Part shown: positions 41,140-50,174 of the stretch, in pieces
Numbering within the stretch: the stretch's first letter is position 1
Layout: each line of letters begins with the position of its first letter
Source: CAYXPG01 sp964564845
GTDB lineage: Bacteria > Planctomycetota > Phycisphaerae > Sedimentisphaerales > Anaerobacaceae
DNA: 52,826 nt
Assembly: GCA_964564845.1 (NCBI GenBank)
Contig: CAZMCN010000002.1
Coordinates: 1-52,826, forward strand
Direction of reading: 5' to 3'
The notes under the pieces: model-generated
What the model saw: only the letters and a program-made list of their open reading frames with translations
Database searches by the model: none
What the model was told of the DNA's origin: nothing
Program-made: the position numbers and the translations under genes

Positions 41140-41396
41140 AAAGACTAATATACCTGTCTCTACTGCAAATTCCGTCCTTGCTTATTAACAAACTCTTACG
41201 CCAAGACCAACAATTAACATTCTATCTCAATTTACTGCTTTTTGACAAGGGGAATATGATGAACTTGCGGTTGTGATGAGTAAGGGCATTGTTTGGCTGT
41301 AGCTGAAAAATTTACCTGCAAAGTACCAATGCGCCCGGGTGATTCTGCGTTTTGTTGGTCGCGCATAGCGGCAGGTTGGGGAAAGTATCAAAAAAC

Positions 41397-41425
41397 TTGC
41401 ATATAGCAATGCAGTCCGCTATAAT
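41397..41425 (+). promoter_or_regulatory. Sigma-70-type promoter of the OPT transporter
   Basis: TTGCAT (41397-41402) and TATAAT (41420-41425) with a 17-base spacer lie 30 bases upstream of the ATG at 41455, with TAAGGA as a ribosome binding site. Near consensus. Confidence 0.75.
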
Positions 41426-41454
41426 CCCGCCACCGTTATTTAAGGAAAACAGTT

Positions 41455-43200
41455 ATGGCCGAAAGCCGGGGCAGTACCGACAGAATCATCCGCAGGGGGG
41501 TTTATCCAGAGCTTACGCCGACCGTTGTTTTTGTAGGTTACGTAATAGGGGCGGTCCTTACCTTGAGTATGGGATATGCGTGTTTGATTCTCGGTTTTTC
41601 GCATGAGGGTTCGGAGCTGGCGGCGATATTGGGCTTTGGTGTTCTTCGCGGGATTATGGGGCGACGCAGCATCATCGAAAACAATATCAATCAAACTATT
41701 GCCAGTGCTGTTAACGGAGCTTCGGCGGGTATGATGTTTAGTGTTCCAGCCCTTTTTATTCTGGGTCAGACAGATTTCAACCCTGTCCTGATGGTTTTTT
41801 CGTGTATTGCCGGCGGGATTTTGGGCATTGCATTTATCATACCGCTTCGAAAACATATGATAGATTTTGAACGGCTGACGTATCCGGGCGGGGTTGCCGT
41901 TGCGACTGTGCTTAAATCACCGGGCGCCGGCGTAAGAAAAGCCATACTGCTGCTCTGTGGGGCAGCGGCAAGCGGCACAGCTTACTTTATAACCGAAGTT
42001 AGTGGCTGTAACAGTTGGGACCTTGGTAGTTTAATCGGAATGCCCGATTATATGAACGGTATATGGTTCCTGTCGCTGCTGACAATCGGGGTGGGGTTCA
42101 TTGCGGGCCGGGGAGGAACTTACTTTATAATCGGCGGCTTCGTGTGCTACTGGATTTTATCGCCGTTGCTGAAGATTATGGGGCTGCTACCGACTGCTGA
42201 AACGCTAAGTGGGCTTGGGGCGAGTATGCCAAACTATCTGCGTGTAAATTTATTCAGGCCTGTCGGTATCGGTATGCTCGTCGGGGGGGCACTAACCGGT
42301 ATTGCGTTAGCATTTCCGCTTATAGCAAGCGCGGTTCGCAGTATGCAGCAGGCGGCAAAATCAAAAACGGCCCACTCGAAAGACGAAATGCCGATTCAAA
42401 TTCTGTATGTAGGCATTGCTGGTGCGGCGATACTGCTTTTTGTAACGGCCATTCTGTCGGTAAAAGAAATGGGTATCATCAGAGGTGGTCTGATGGCGCT
42501 TTTCGGGACATTCTGGATTTGGGTGGCAGGGGTTATCCTGTCGGAGTGTATCGGGCGGACCAACTGGTCGCCTCTGAGCGGAATGACACTGATTGCCGTA
42601 ACGGTGCTGGTTGTTATCTCCAGCGGACTTGGTGATAAGGCATCGATAATTTCCTCGGTACTGGTAGGGGCGGCGACGTGTGTGGCAATGGCACAGGCAT
42701 GCGACCTTATGCTGGATATGAAAACCGGCTATCTGGTGGGTGCATCACCGAAAATGCAAGGATTCGGGCAATTTTTGGGCACGTGGCTTGGGCCGGCCCT
42801 GATTATGGGACTGATATTTGTCCTGCACAAGGCCTATGGTCTTGGCAGCGAACGTCTTCCGGCTCCGCAGGGCCAAGCGCTTGCGAGTATGATAAAGGGA
42901 ATCTTAGGAGGTGATGTGCCATTAGAGAAATATATTTCCGGGGCGGGACTCGGGGTGCTGCTCAGCGCCAGCGGTGTCGGCGGGCTTGGTATCCTTGTCG
43001 GATTAGGGTTTTATCTGCCATTTAGAATCGTCCTTACATATAGTATCGGCACAGTGCTTCGTATTGTTGTGGACTGGAAAATGGGGCGGCGGTTCAGTGA
43101 AGAGGTCGGTATCCCCGTTGCAGCCGGCTTTATTATCGGAGAGGCAATGGTGGGCGTCGGTTTTGCGCTGTATTATGTCTTCGCCGGACTGAGTAAATAA
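41455..43200 (+). CDS. OPT-family oligopeptide transporter
   Basis: This 581-residue integral membrane protein belongs by pattern to the prokaryotic OPT family (proton-coupled peptide or metal-chelate uptake). It shows many hydrophobic helices (VVFVGYVIGAVLTLSMGYAC, GILGIAFIIPLRKHMIDFER) and a conserved pair TYPGGVAVATVLKS and QAQACDLMLDMKTGYLVGAS-like region. Length fits the short prokaryotic branch. It is followed after 12 bases by the small membrane-protein gene. Confidence 0.85.
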   Translation: MAESRGSTDRIIRRGVYPELTPTVVFVGYVIGAVLTLSMGYACLILGFSHEGSELAAILGFGVLRGIMGRRSIIENNINQTIASAVNGASAGMMFSVPALFILGQTDFNPVLMVFSCIAGGILGIAFIIPLRKHMIDFERLTYPGGVAVATVLKSPGAGVRKAILLLCGAAASGTAYFITEVSGCNSWDLGSLIGMPDYMNGIWFLSLLTIGVGFIAGRGGTYFIIGGFVCYWILSPLLKIMGLLPTAETLSGLGASMPNYLRVNLFRPVGIGMLVGGALTGIALAFPLIASAVRSMQQAAKSKTAHSKDEMPIQILYVGIAGAAILLFVTAILSVKEMGIIRGGLMALFGTFWIWVAGVILSECIGRTNWSPLSGMTLIAVTVLVVISSGLGDKASIISSVLVGAATCVAMAQACDLMLDMKTGYLVGASPKMQGFGQFLGTWLGPALIMGLIFVLHKAYGLGSERLPAPQGQALASMIKGILGGDVPLEKYISGAGLGVLLSASGVGGLGILVGLGFYLPFRIVLTYSIGTVLRIVVDWKMGRRFSEEVGIPVAAGFIIGEAMVGVGFALYYVFAGLSK

Positions 43201-43212
43201 AAAGGAACTGTT

Positions 43213-43746
43213 ATGAAACAAGCTGGTTATTTAATGATAGTCATAGGGTTCATAGCCGGCGCTTTGCTTTCTGTGGTGGATGAATTGGAGGTGCAGTGGG
43301 GCTATTTTATTTGTGCGTTAATTGTTGGCGCTATCGGGGTTGTGCTGGTACAATCAGGCAAACGTCAGCATACGAAATCAGAAGAAAAACTAACTTCAAA
43401 TATACAAAATATCCAGGCCAGTCTTAGCCGGATTACTGAGAACATAACACAGCTTAATGCAGCGAAGGATTCGGTAGATACATACGATATGCGCTACCGT
43501 ATCGATGAGCTGTTCGGCGATGATTTGGCAATCTTTGTCCAGGCCAGAGAGAGCATCAGTCATTTGTACGGCCTGCAGGCATACGCGGATGTGATGAGTT
43601 ATTTCGCATCCGGCGAGCGGTATCTGAATCGGATATGGTCGGCTTCGGCTGACGGTTATATCGATGAGGTGAACACTTATCTGGACAGGGCCCAGAAACA
43701 ATTCGCCGATGCTCTTTCGAAGGTGCGCCAGTTGACTACTCAATAA
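43213..43746 (+). CDS. Small membrane protein with coiled C-terminus
   Basis: This 177-residue protein starts after AAAAGGAA. Two membrane segments (YLMIVIGFIAGALLSVV, GYFICALIVGAIGVVLV) are followed by a helical coiled region (ISLSRITENITQLN-like) and a cytoplasmic-looking C-terminus. The last 29 codons recur as a fragment at 44754-44841. Not recognised as a family. It may assist the OPT transporter because the genes are 12 bases apart. Confidence 0.6.
   Translation: MKQAGYLMIVIGFIAGALLSVVDELEVQWGYFICALIVGAIGVVLVQSGKRQHTKSEEKLTSNIQNIQASLSRITENITQLNAAKDSVDTYDMRYRIDELFGDDLAIFVQARESISHLYGLQAYADVMSYFASGERYLNRIWSASADGYIDEVNTYLDRAQKQFADALSKVRQLTTQ
43655..43742 (+). repeat. 3' end of the membrane gene, left copy of an 88-bp direct repeat
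   Basis: These 88 bases match 44754-44841 with seven substitutions. Six are silent third-position changes; one changes Gln to Arg. The pattern shows both copies evolved as coding sequence before they ended up here. Confidence 0.85.
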
Positions 43747-43927
43747 ACCGATAGTATAGGGCCTATGGAATGGATTTAGAGATTGATGATATGTTTGAAT
43801 TGACGGACATCCACGAAATCAGTTGATTTTTGCGCTACAACGGTGTAGTTTATGAAAGAAAAGTATGGTTGATATAGAAAAAAACAACCCAGAGATTGAA
43901 TAGGTATAGCGGTAAAGGAAATACGAA

Positions 43928-44227
43928 ATGTTCACACAACAAGGTATCCTGAAACAGCTGAATCAGAAGGCAGAAGAATTAAAACAGAACTTTTCCGTCC
44001 GCAGCATAGGTCTTTTTGGCTCATTGGCCCGCAATGAGGCTGACAGAGAAAGTGATGTTGATATTCTGGTCGATTTTGTCGAGCCAACATTTGACCATTA
44101 TATGGATTTGAAATTTTATCTGGAGGGACTGTTCGACAGACCGGTCGATCTGGTGACTGCTGATACCGTCAAGCCTCGTCTTAAACCCCTTATTGACAGG
44201 GAAGTAATTTATGCCAAGGGACTATAA
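43928..44227 (+). CDS. mntA: MntA-like nucleotidyltransferase antitoxin
   Basis: This 99-residue protein has the minimal nucleotidyltransferase motif GS-x10-DxD: G31-S32 in LFGSLARNEADRESD, then D43 and D45 in VDILVDF. In MntA/HepT systems this protein attaches AMP to a Tyr of the HEPN toxin and silences it. It overlaps the toxin gene by 17 bases, with the antitoxin first. It lies between two copies of the 3' end of the upstream membrane gene. Confidence 0.9.
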   Translation: MFTQQGILKQLNQKAEELKQNFSVRSIGLFGSLARNEADRESDVDILVDFVEPTFDHYMDLKFYLEGLFDRPVDLVTADTVKPRLKPLIDREVIYAKGL

Positions 44228-44540
44228 ACAACAGCTCGACGACATACTACAAGCAATAACTTTTATTCGAGAATACGTTAAGGATATGGACTATAAGGCT
44301 TTTGAAGCCGACAGAAAAACCCAGCATGCTGTTATCCGCAATCTTGAAGTCATCGGCGAAGCTGCCCGGTCTATGCCTGACGAAGTTAAGGACAATGCTG
44401 CGGAAATAGAATGGTACAAAATTATAGCCTTGCGGAATATTCTTATTCACGAATATTTTGGTGTTAATCTAAAAATCATCTGGGATGTTGTCCAGAACAA
44501 GCTCGGTGCATTGGAAAGCACCTGCCGGAAATTGCTTTAG
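44211..44540 (+). CDS. hepT: HepT-like HEPN ribonuclease toxin (DUF86)
   Basis: This 109-residue helical protein has the HepT motif R-x4-H-x-Y: R75, H80 and Y82 in LRNILIHEYFG. HepT cuts RNA when free and is AMPylated on the Tyr by MntA. The length matches the family (about 110-140). Pairing with the overlapping antitoxin gene is standard. Whether it acts in phage defence or plasmid-like maintenance here is open. Confidence 0.9.
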   Translation: MPRDYKQQLDDILQAITFIREYVKDMDYKAFEADRKTQHAVIRNLEVIGEAARSMPDEVKDNAAEIEWYKIIALRNILIHEYFGVNLKIIWDVVQNKLGALESTCRKLL

Positions 44541-44652
44541 TCCTTATAGTACAGTATTGTGCTGAAATCAAAAAGGCAGGCGAAGGGATTATAATCATTA
44601 CCGGCCGCACAGCAGCTTGAATTATACAGCCCCGGCAGCATTCGCGGCGAAG

Positions 44653-44695
44653 TGTCTTGAGCAAGGCTCCGCTACGCTCCGTTTTCCTCAAGACA
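44653..44695. repeat. Imperfect palindrome
   Basis: TGTCTTGAG (44653-44661) pairs perfectly with CTCAAGACA (44687-44695); the interior contains CTCCGCTACGCTCCG, itself a small near-palindrome. It could be a terminator-like or small repeat element at the 3' side of the toxin gene. Confidence 0.6.
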
Positions 44696-44753
44696 AGGAG
44701 AATATGTGCGATATACTCTCATAACAACTGTTACTAAAAATAGGGGCACTCCA

Positions 44754-44841
44754 GTTATATCGACGAGGTTAACACTTATCTGGACAGGGCTCAGAAACAA
44801 TTTGCCGATGCCCTTTCAAAGGTGCGCCGGTTGACTACTCA
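44754..44841 (+). pseudogene. Fragment of the membrane gene's 3' end, right copy of the direct repeat
   Basis: This segment is 92% identical to 43655-43742 and ends just before a stop codon (TGA at 44842-44844) in the position that corresponds to the original TAA. It is a remnant of the 3' end of a homologous gene, left after acquisition of the toxin-antitoxin module. The sequence immediately upstream (AAAATAGGGGCACTCC) is unrelated to the gene. Confidence 0.8.
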
Positions 44842-44904
44842 GTGAGCTGGTGGTATATTGCTTGGCTGTATATGTTAAGTTAATTTTTAATAAAGGAGCA
44901 AGCT

Positions 44905-46299
44905 ATGAAACTTTTGTCAAAATTCAAAATCGTTTTCCTGATACAATTAGTGACAATTCTGATAGCGATGCCGCTTTTAGCTGCTGATGGGGGTCTAACT
45001 GCCCAAATGATTGATAAAATTCGCATCTCTTTCGAAATGGACACTCACACAAGGGCAATGTACAACGCTATCACAAACAATGATATTGCCGGGCTGGCTC
45101 TGAATCGGGACATAGTAAGGCGGCATAATGAGCTTTTCAGCCATAAAATCAAGACCAAGGATATAACCAACCAGAAATTAAGCGGGCGATGCTGGATTTT
45201 TGCGGCACTCAACATGATAAGGCCGGAAGTGATTGAAAAATATAACCTCGAAAGCTTTGAATTTTCACAAAATTACATAGCTTTCTGGGACAAGATGGAA
45301 AAAGCAAATACCTTCCTTGAGCGAATAATTGAATTTCGAGACAGGGACCCTTTCGAGCGAGAGATGGTAATGGTACTTCGGTCGCCGCTGCCGGACGGTG
45401 GATACTGGGAAAACAGCGTTGACCTGATAAAAAAATACGGAGTCGTGCCAAAAGAGATAATGCCTGAGACAAACAGCTCCGGTGGAACAAAGCTGATGAA
45501 CAAAGTCATCAGCCAAAAGCTACGGGCAGATGCGGTAAAACTTCGTGAAATGAACAAGAAAAACAAGACGATTAAGCAGATGCGTGCTGAAAAAGAGAAG
45601 ATGATGGCTGAGGTTTACAGGATGCTTGTTATGAATCTGGGTGAGCCACCGAGCGAATTTAAGTGGCGGTATGAAGATGCAAATTCTCTTGTCAGCGAGA
45701 TGAAAACTTATACGCCGAAAAGTTTTCTCGAAGATTTTGTAAAAACAGATGTCGCCGAATATGTAAATATTTTTAACGACACAATAAGAGATTACGGCCA
45801 ACACTGCCAAATCAGGATGTCACGAAATGTGTATGACGGGCACGATATACATTATGCCAACGTTGACATCGAAACGCTTAAAAATATCGCGATGAAGTCG
45901 ATACTCGATGAGGCGCCGGTTATGTTCGCAGCCGATGTGGGTTACGATATGAGCAGGAAAACAGGGATAATGGAAAATGGGCTGTACGATTTTGACTCTG
46001 TTTACCAAATAGATATGGAGATGAGTAAAGCCGAGCGTGCGCTGTACCGCAACAGCGTAAGAGGGCATGGAATGGTCTTTACGGGTGTTGACGTCCAAAA
46101 TGGGAAACCTCTCAAGTGGCTGGTTGAAAACAGTTGGGGAGATAAAAAGGGGAGCGATGGATACTGGGCGTGTTACGACGAATGGTTCAACATTCACGTG
46201 TATAACATTATTGTGAAAAAGAAGTATGTTCCCGAAGGAATTCTGAAGATTTTTGAAAAGCCGGCCAAGATATTGGAACCATGGGACCCGATGTTGTAA
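44905..46299 (+). CDS. Bleomycin hydrolase/aminopeptidase C-like C1 peptidase with signal peptide
   Basis: The 464-residue protein starts after AAAGGAG. Residues 1-28 (LLSKFKIVFLIQLVTILIAM and AAD) form a signal peptide. The peptidase core shows the Gln-Cys motif NQKLSGRCWIFAALN, the His region VRGHGMVFTGV and the Asn region WLVENSWGDKKGSDGYW, giving the complete C1B triad. This family (PepC/Blh) is normally cytosolic and works as a hexamer; export makes this copy unusual. Function is probably cleavage of peptides outside the cytoplasm. Confidence 0.9.
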   Translation: MKLLSKFKIVFLIQLVTILIAMPLLAADGGLTAQMIDKIRISFEMDTHTRAMYNAITNNDIAGLALNRDIVRRHNELFSHKIKTKDITNQKLSGRCWIFAALNMIRPEVIEKYNLESFEFSQNYIAFWDKMEKANTFLERIIEFRDRDPFEREMVMVLRSPLPDGGYWENSVDLIKKYGVVPKEIMPETNSSGGTKLMNKVISQKLRADAVKLREMNKKNKTIKQMRAEKEKMMAEVYRMLVMNLGEPPSEFKWRYEDANSLVSEMKTYTPKSFLEDFVKTDVAEYVNIFNDTIRDYGQHCQIRMSRNVYDGHDIHYANVDIETLKNIAMKSILDEAPVMFAADVGYDMSRKTGIMENGLYDFDSVYQIDMEMSKAERALYRNSVRGHGMVFTGVDVQNGKPLKWLVENSWGDKKGSDGYWACYDEWFNIHVYNIIVKKKYVPEGILKIFEKPAKILEPWDPML

Positions 46300-46320
46300 C
46301 AAAGGTGGTTTTTGGGTTTT

Positions 46321-47814
46321 TTAATCGGCAGGGACACATCTGCCTTCGGCCCAGGCGAGCAGCTCCTGAACGCTTTCGGCCATCGTGACCGACAGGGGCG
46401 GCGAAGTTCTCAGAGCGGAAAGTATTCGATTAGTATCGAGGTCGGCTTTGTCTGCATAAGCCTCGTGCAGGGCGGATATGACGGCCTGTTCGATTTCAGC
46501 ACCGCTGTAACCTACGGAAGCCTTAGCCAGGGCATCCAAATCAAATTTCTGCGGGTTGCGCTGACGTTTTTTGAGGTGAATTGCAAAAATCTGACTTCTC
46601 GTTTCAGGGTCGGGCAGGTTAACAAAGAATATTTCATCGAAGCGGCCTTTGCGAAGCAGTTCCGGAGGTAAGGCCTCGATGTCGTTGGCTGTAGCCACGA
46701 CAAAAACCGGTGCCTCGTGCTCCTGCATCCAGGTCAGTAGTGTTCCAAACATTCTTTTTGACAGGCCTCCGTCGGTACTCTGACTGGCAGCGGAGGCAAA
46801 GGCCTTTTCAATTTCATCAATCCATAAGATTACGGGAGACATCATTTCCGTCTGCAGAAGTGCCTGGCGAAGATTGCGTTCGGATTCGCCTATATAGCTG
46901 TTGTATAAAGCGCCCGGATCCAATCTCAAGAGAGGCTGCTGCCAGGCGGTAGCAATAGCTTTTGCGCAGAGACTTTTTCCTGCGCCCTGGACGCCGAGCA
47001 TAAGCACGCCTTTCGGGGCTTTCAGGCCGAACTTTTCGGCGTCGGAAGTAAATGCATTCTTTCTATTTTCCAGCCACTTTTTCAGTCGTCTCATTCCGCC
47101 TATTTCACTGAGGTCGAGCGGTGTCCGGATATATTCAAGTAACCCGCCTCGCTGAACCATCCGGCGTTTACTAGCAATAACAATGTTTATGTCATTGTCA
47201 TCAAAGCGACTATCTTTTGCGACGGTATCAATAATAATTCGCTCGGCCTGACGGCGGGTCAGACCACGAAGATTGCGAACGATTGTATCCAGACCTTTGT
47301 TTGAAATGCCTATTTCGATGGGTTTTTTGCGGTGGAACTGCAGCAGAGTTGCGCGGATAATATCTTTCAATTCCTTTTGGTCGGGAAAAGAGATTTCAAA
47401 AGGCCTGACATAGGATTTTATAACCTCTGGCAGTTTGTCCTTACTGTCGATTAGTACGAGAGTACTGTCGTTTTCATCGAAGCGGTCGATGATGTCACGC
47501 ATAATTCTCAGTGTTTTGGCGTTTCTAAGATATTCGGCGACGTCGAAAGTAACGCAAATTGAGCCCGGTCTTGAAGCGGCCAGATTGGTAAGGCCGGCAT
47601 CGGGTTTATCAGTATCGGCTATTCCGGGGCCGTCTTCCAGTAATCCAAGGCCGTTCCTGACACCTTCGGCGACAGACCATATCCACATATCACGTTCCAA
47701 ATTCTTAGCCGCATTGCGCACGATGTGAAGTGCGTATCTTTCTTCATGGGTGGCGATAGATACGCAGCAATAACCGCTCTTGATAAGCTGTTCAAAATGC
47801 TCAAAATCGTCCAT
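46321..47814 (-). CDS. Ycf46-like AAA ATPase
   Basis: This 497-residue protein has a degenerate N-terminal ATPase-like domain (GYCCVSIATHEERYALHIVR) and an intact AAA+ core with Walker A GVQGAGKSLCAKA, Walker B VILWIDEIEKAFA and a sensor/arginine region (LRKGRFDEIFFVNLPDPETR). The architecture matches Ycf46-type AAA proteins of cyanobacteria and planctomycetes, whose function is poorly known. It converges with the C1 peptidase gene over 21 bases. Confidence 0.85.
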   Translation of the reverse strand: MDDFEHFEQLIKSGYCCVSIATHEERYALHIVRNAAKNLERDMWIWSVAEGVRNGLGLLEDGPGIADTDKPDAGLTNLAASRPGSICVTFDVAEYLRNAKTLRIMRDIIDRFDENDSTLVLIDSKDKLPEVIKSYVRPFEISFPDQKELKDIIRATLLQFHRKKPIEIGISNKGLDTIVRNLRGLTRRQAERIIIDTVAKDSRFDDNDINIVIASKRRMVQRGGLLEYIRTPLDLSEIGGMRRLKKWLENRKNAFTSDAEKFGLKAPKGVLMLGVQGAGKSLCAKAIATAWQQPLLRLDPGALYNSYIGESERNLRQALLQTEMMSPVILWIDEIEKAFASAASQSTDGGLSKRMFGTLLTWMQEHEAPVFVVATANDIEALPPELLRKGRFDEIFFVNLPDPETRSQIFAIHLKKRQRNPQKFDLDALAKASVGYSGAEIEQAVISALHEAYADKADLDTNRILSALRTSPPLSVTMAESVQELLAWAEGRCVPAD

Positions 47815-47931
47815 TCGAAAATGCCCAACGCCTTAAAACAATCAAGACTGTTTAAGAAGCAAACAATTCATTGCAATAACGGCAGATATCAGTACTGCCG
47901 GTTCCAGGCAACAACAGTCGAGTCAATCTCT

Positions 47932-49947
47932 TTATACGGTTCTTAGTTGAGCTGCAGTGTCTTTGGCAAGTTCTGCTACAATGTCGTCCTCAAAACCATC
48001 AACGGTATCGTGGGTCAAAGTGCCGTCCTCATCTCTGAAACACAAAGAAAGAGTGACGCTTTTTTTGCCGGATGGTATGCCTTTACCGCGATATATCCCG
48101 ACAAACTGAACTTGTTCCAATTGCTCAGGTGCCTTTTTGTTTACCGCCTTGACGATGTCAGCCCACGTGATATTTTCATCAACAATAATAGAGAGGTCTC
48201 GCTCTATTGCGGGAAACTTTGGAATAGGCCTGACTTTTATCGGCCCTTTCTTCAGGTTCGTAAGCAACTCAAAATCCAGTTCAGCAGCACAAGGGACAAC
48301 GTCCTTAAAGTCAAATTTGTCCCTTACTTTTTTAGAGACAACGCCGGCGGTTCCTAAAACTTCGCCGTTTACCAGGATTTGGGCGCCGACTTCGGCCCAG
48401 AGCAAATCAGCGGGAGCAAAAACTGCTTGAGCATTTCTGTCGATGCTCTTTATCAATCCCTCAACCACACCCCGCAAGTCCCTGAAGTCGCTGTCACAAA
48501 CAATCGCCAGTTTTGTTTTTTCAGTCGGCAAAGCATCGGCTTTAGGTGTTGGGACAAAGGTGTCTGCAATTTCAAATATTCTGCACGGTGTATTTTTGGC
48601 GTTGATGTTGGTTTTGAGAACGCCGAGCAGAGAGGCCATAAGCGTTTGCCTGAGCAAATTGTCACTTTTTCTGGACACATCCTTTACAGCTAAATGCTCT
48701 TTAGTGTCAGCATCTGTAAAAAGCTGTGCTACAGAATTATCAACAAAAGTTACATTAATTGTTTCGTAGAAACCACAGCCATTAAGGTAGGACCCGATAG
48801 CTTCGGCAGATTTTTGACGAGCATCAACAGGAGTAACTTCTATGCTAATCTTACTTTCTGTAGGTATCTGACCATAGCCATAGACACGAGCGACCTCCTC
48901 AATCAGGTCGACCTCGCGGTTGATGTCACTTCTCCACGACGGCACTGAGCAAACAAGCAGTTCATCTTTGCGTTGTGGCTGGAAACTTAACCTTGAGAAA
49001 ATCTTTACCGCTTCATCGGACGGCACTTCGATGCCAAGCAGCTTGTTCAAACGTGAAAGCCGCATCGTCACCTTTTTCTGCTTTTTTTTGGCCGGATAGA
49101 CATCAACCACGCCTTTAGTAACTTTACCGCCGGCAAGCTGAGTAATCAATTGTGCTGTACGCTTTGAGGCCCAGTCTATTTTTTCAATATCAACAATCCG
49201 TTCGAACCTAAAAGACGCATCCGAAGGTAAAGTGAGTCTGCGTGAGGTTGTCCGGACACTTACCGGTTCAAAATATGCATCTTCCAGAAGAATTGCGGTT
49301 GTCTGCTCATTCACTTCGGTATCGGCGCCTCCCATAATGCCTGCTATAGCAACGGGCCTTTCAGCATCGGCAATAATCAGCATATCAGGAGCAAGCTCAC
49401 ATTTTGTGCCGTCAATACTGACTAAAGTTTCTCCTGCAAGGGCCTTTCTGACGATTATTTTTCCCTGTGCTATTTTTTCATAATCGAAGGCGTGCGGCGG
49501 CTGGCCGGTCTCTAACATTGCATAGTTGGTTGCATCAACTACATTGTTGACGCTTCGCATGCCAACCGCTTCGAGTCTTTTTGTTAGCCAATCCGGTGAC
49601 GGGCCGACTTTAACGCCCTCGATAATCCGGGCGGTATATCGGCCGCATAAATCCGGCTCGGCAATCTCAACAGCGGCAAGGCTGCTAACATCTATTTTAG
49701 ATTCGTCCAGCTCAACGCCCGGTACCTTCAATTCGATGCCCATCACCGCTGCCAATTCACGGGCAATTCCGATGTGTGAGAGGCAATCGCCGCGATTACT
49801 GCTTACCTCAATATCGATTACGCAATAATCGTCTAGATGCTCTATGCCTTCACAGGGGAACCCTAAATCGCTCAAAATGTCCGCAATCTGTTCCGCAGAA
49901 TGCCCTGCTTCAATATAGTCATTCAGCCAGTTTAATGAAATTTTCAT
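47932..49947 (-). CDS. pheT: Phenylalanyl-tRNA synthetase beta subunit, short form
   Basis: The start is the ATG at 49947 (MKISLNWLNDYIEAG); the upstream in-frame residues are unlikely. The 671-residue protein has the usual B1, B3/B4, B5 and FDX-ACB domains (the last reads KFPAIERDLSIIVDEN and ends TAAQLRTV). But the EMAP-type tRNA-binding domain, normally about residues 40-150, is missing: the sequence goes directly from GFPCEGIEHLDDYCVIDIEV to SSNRGDCLSHIGIARELAA. The protein is about 120 residues shorter than usual. It charges tRNA-Phe together with PheS, not seen in this window. Confidence 0.9.
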   Translation of the reverse strand: MKISLNWLNDYIEAGHSAEQIADILSDLGFPCEGIEHLDDYCVIDIEVSSNRGDCLSHIGIARELAAVMGIELKVPGVELDESKIDVSSLAAVEIAEPDLCGRYTARIIEGVKVGPSPDWLTKRLEAVGMRSVNNVVDATNYAMLETGQPPHAFDYEKIAQGKIIVRKALAGETLVSIDGTKCELAPDMLIIADAERPVAIAGIMGGADTEVNEQTTAILLEDAYFEPVSVRTTSRRLTLPSDASFRFERIVDIEKIDWASKRTAQLITQLAGGKVTKGVVDVYPAKKKQKKVTMRLSRLNKLLGIEVPSDEAVKIFSRLSFQPQRKDELLVCSVPSWRSDINREVDLIEEVARVYGYGQIPTESKISIEVTPVDARQKSAEAIGSYLNGCGFYETINVTFVDNSVAQLFTDADTKEHLAVKDVSRKSDNLLRQTLMASLLGVLKTNINAKNTPCRIFEIADTFVPTPKADALPTEKTKLAIVCDSDFRDLRGVVEGLIKSIDRNAQAVFAPADLLWAEVGAQILVNGEVLGTAGVVSKKVRDKFDFKDVVPCAAELDFELLTNLKKGPIKVRPIPKFPAIERDLSIIVDENITWADIVKAVNKKAPEQLEQVQFVGIYRGKGIPSGKKSVTLSLCFRDEDGTLTHDTVDGFEDDIVAELAKDTAAQLRTV

Positions 49948-49984
49948 AATGCAAGCACCGAAAAAACTTCTTAAATCCGACAAT

Positions 49985-50013
49985 AACTTACCTTCCAGCA
50001 AAGGCTATGTCAA
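49985..50013 (-). promoter_or_regulatory. Candidate promoter of pheT
   Basis: On the minus strand TTGACA (50013-50008) and TAAGTT (49990-49985) are spaced by 17 bases, upstream of the start at 49947. The -35 is consensus; the -10 is weak. No attenuator-like leader was noticed. Confidence 0.5.
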
Positions 50014-50174
50014 TGATTTTGAATTTGTATTTGAGAGTAAATTGGCTGAAAACTTGATAAACCGGCACGCCTTGTCGCAGCCTTTGGTCATTCTGACGGA
50101 GTAATATTGGGATGTGTGAACTCGGCCGGCTCACTGGTATATTACACGATATACAGAGCTATCTATCGAGCAGT

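Larger units (their letters stand above)
44541..44904. other. Intergenic region with repeat copy and palindrome
   Basis: It contains no gene. At 44653-44695 there is a long imperfect palindrome whose outer arms TGTCTTGAG and CTCAAGACA pair perfectly. At 44754-44841 lies the second copy of the membrane gene's 3' end. Confidence 0.6.
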
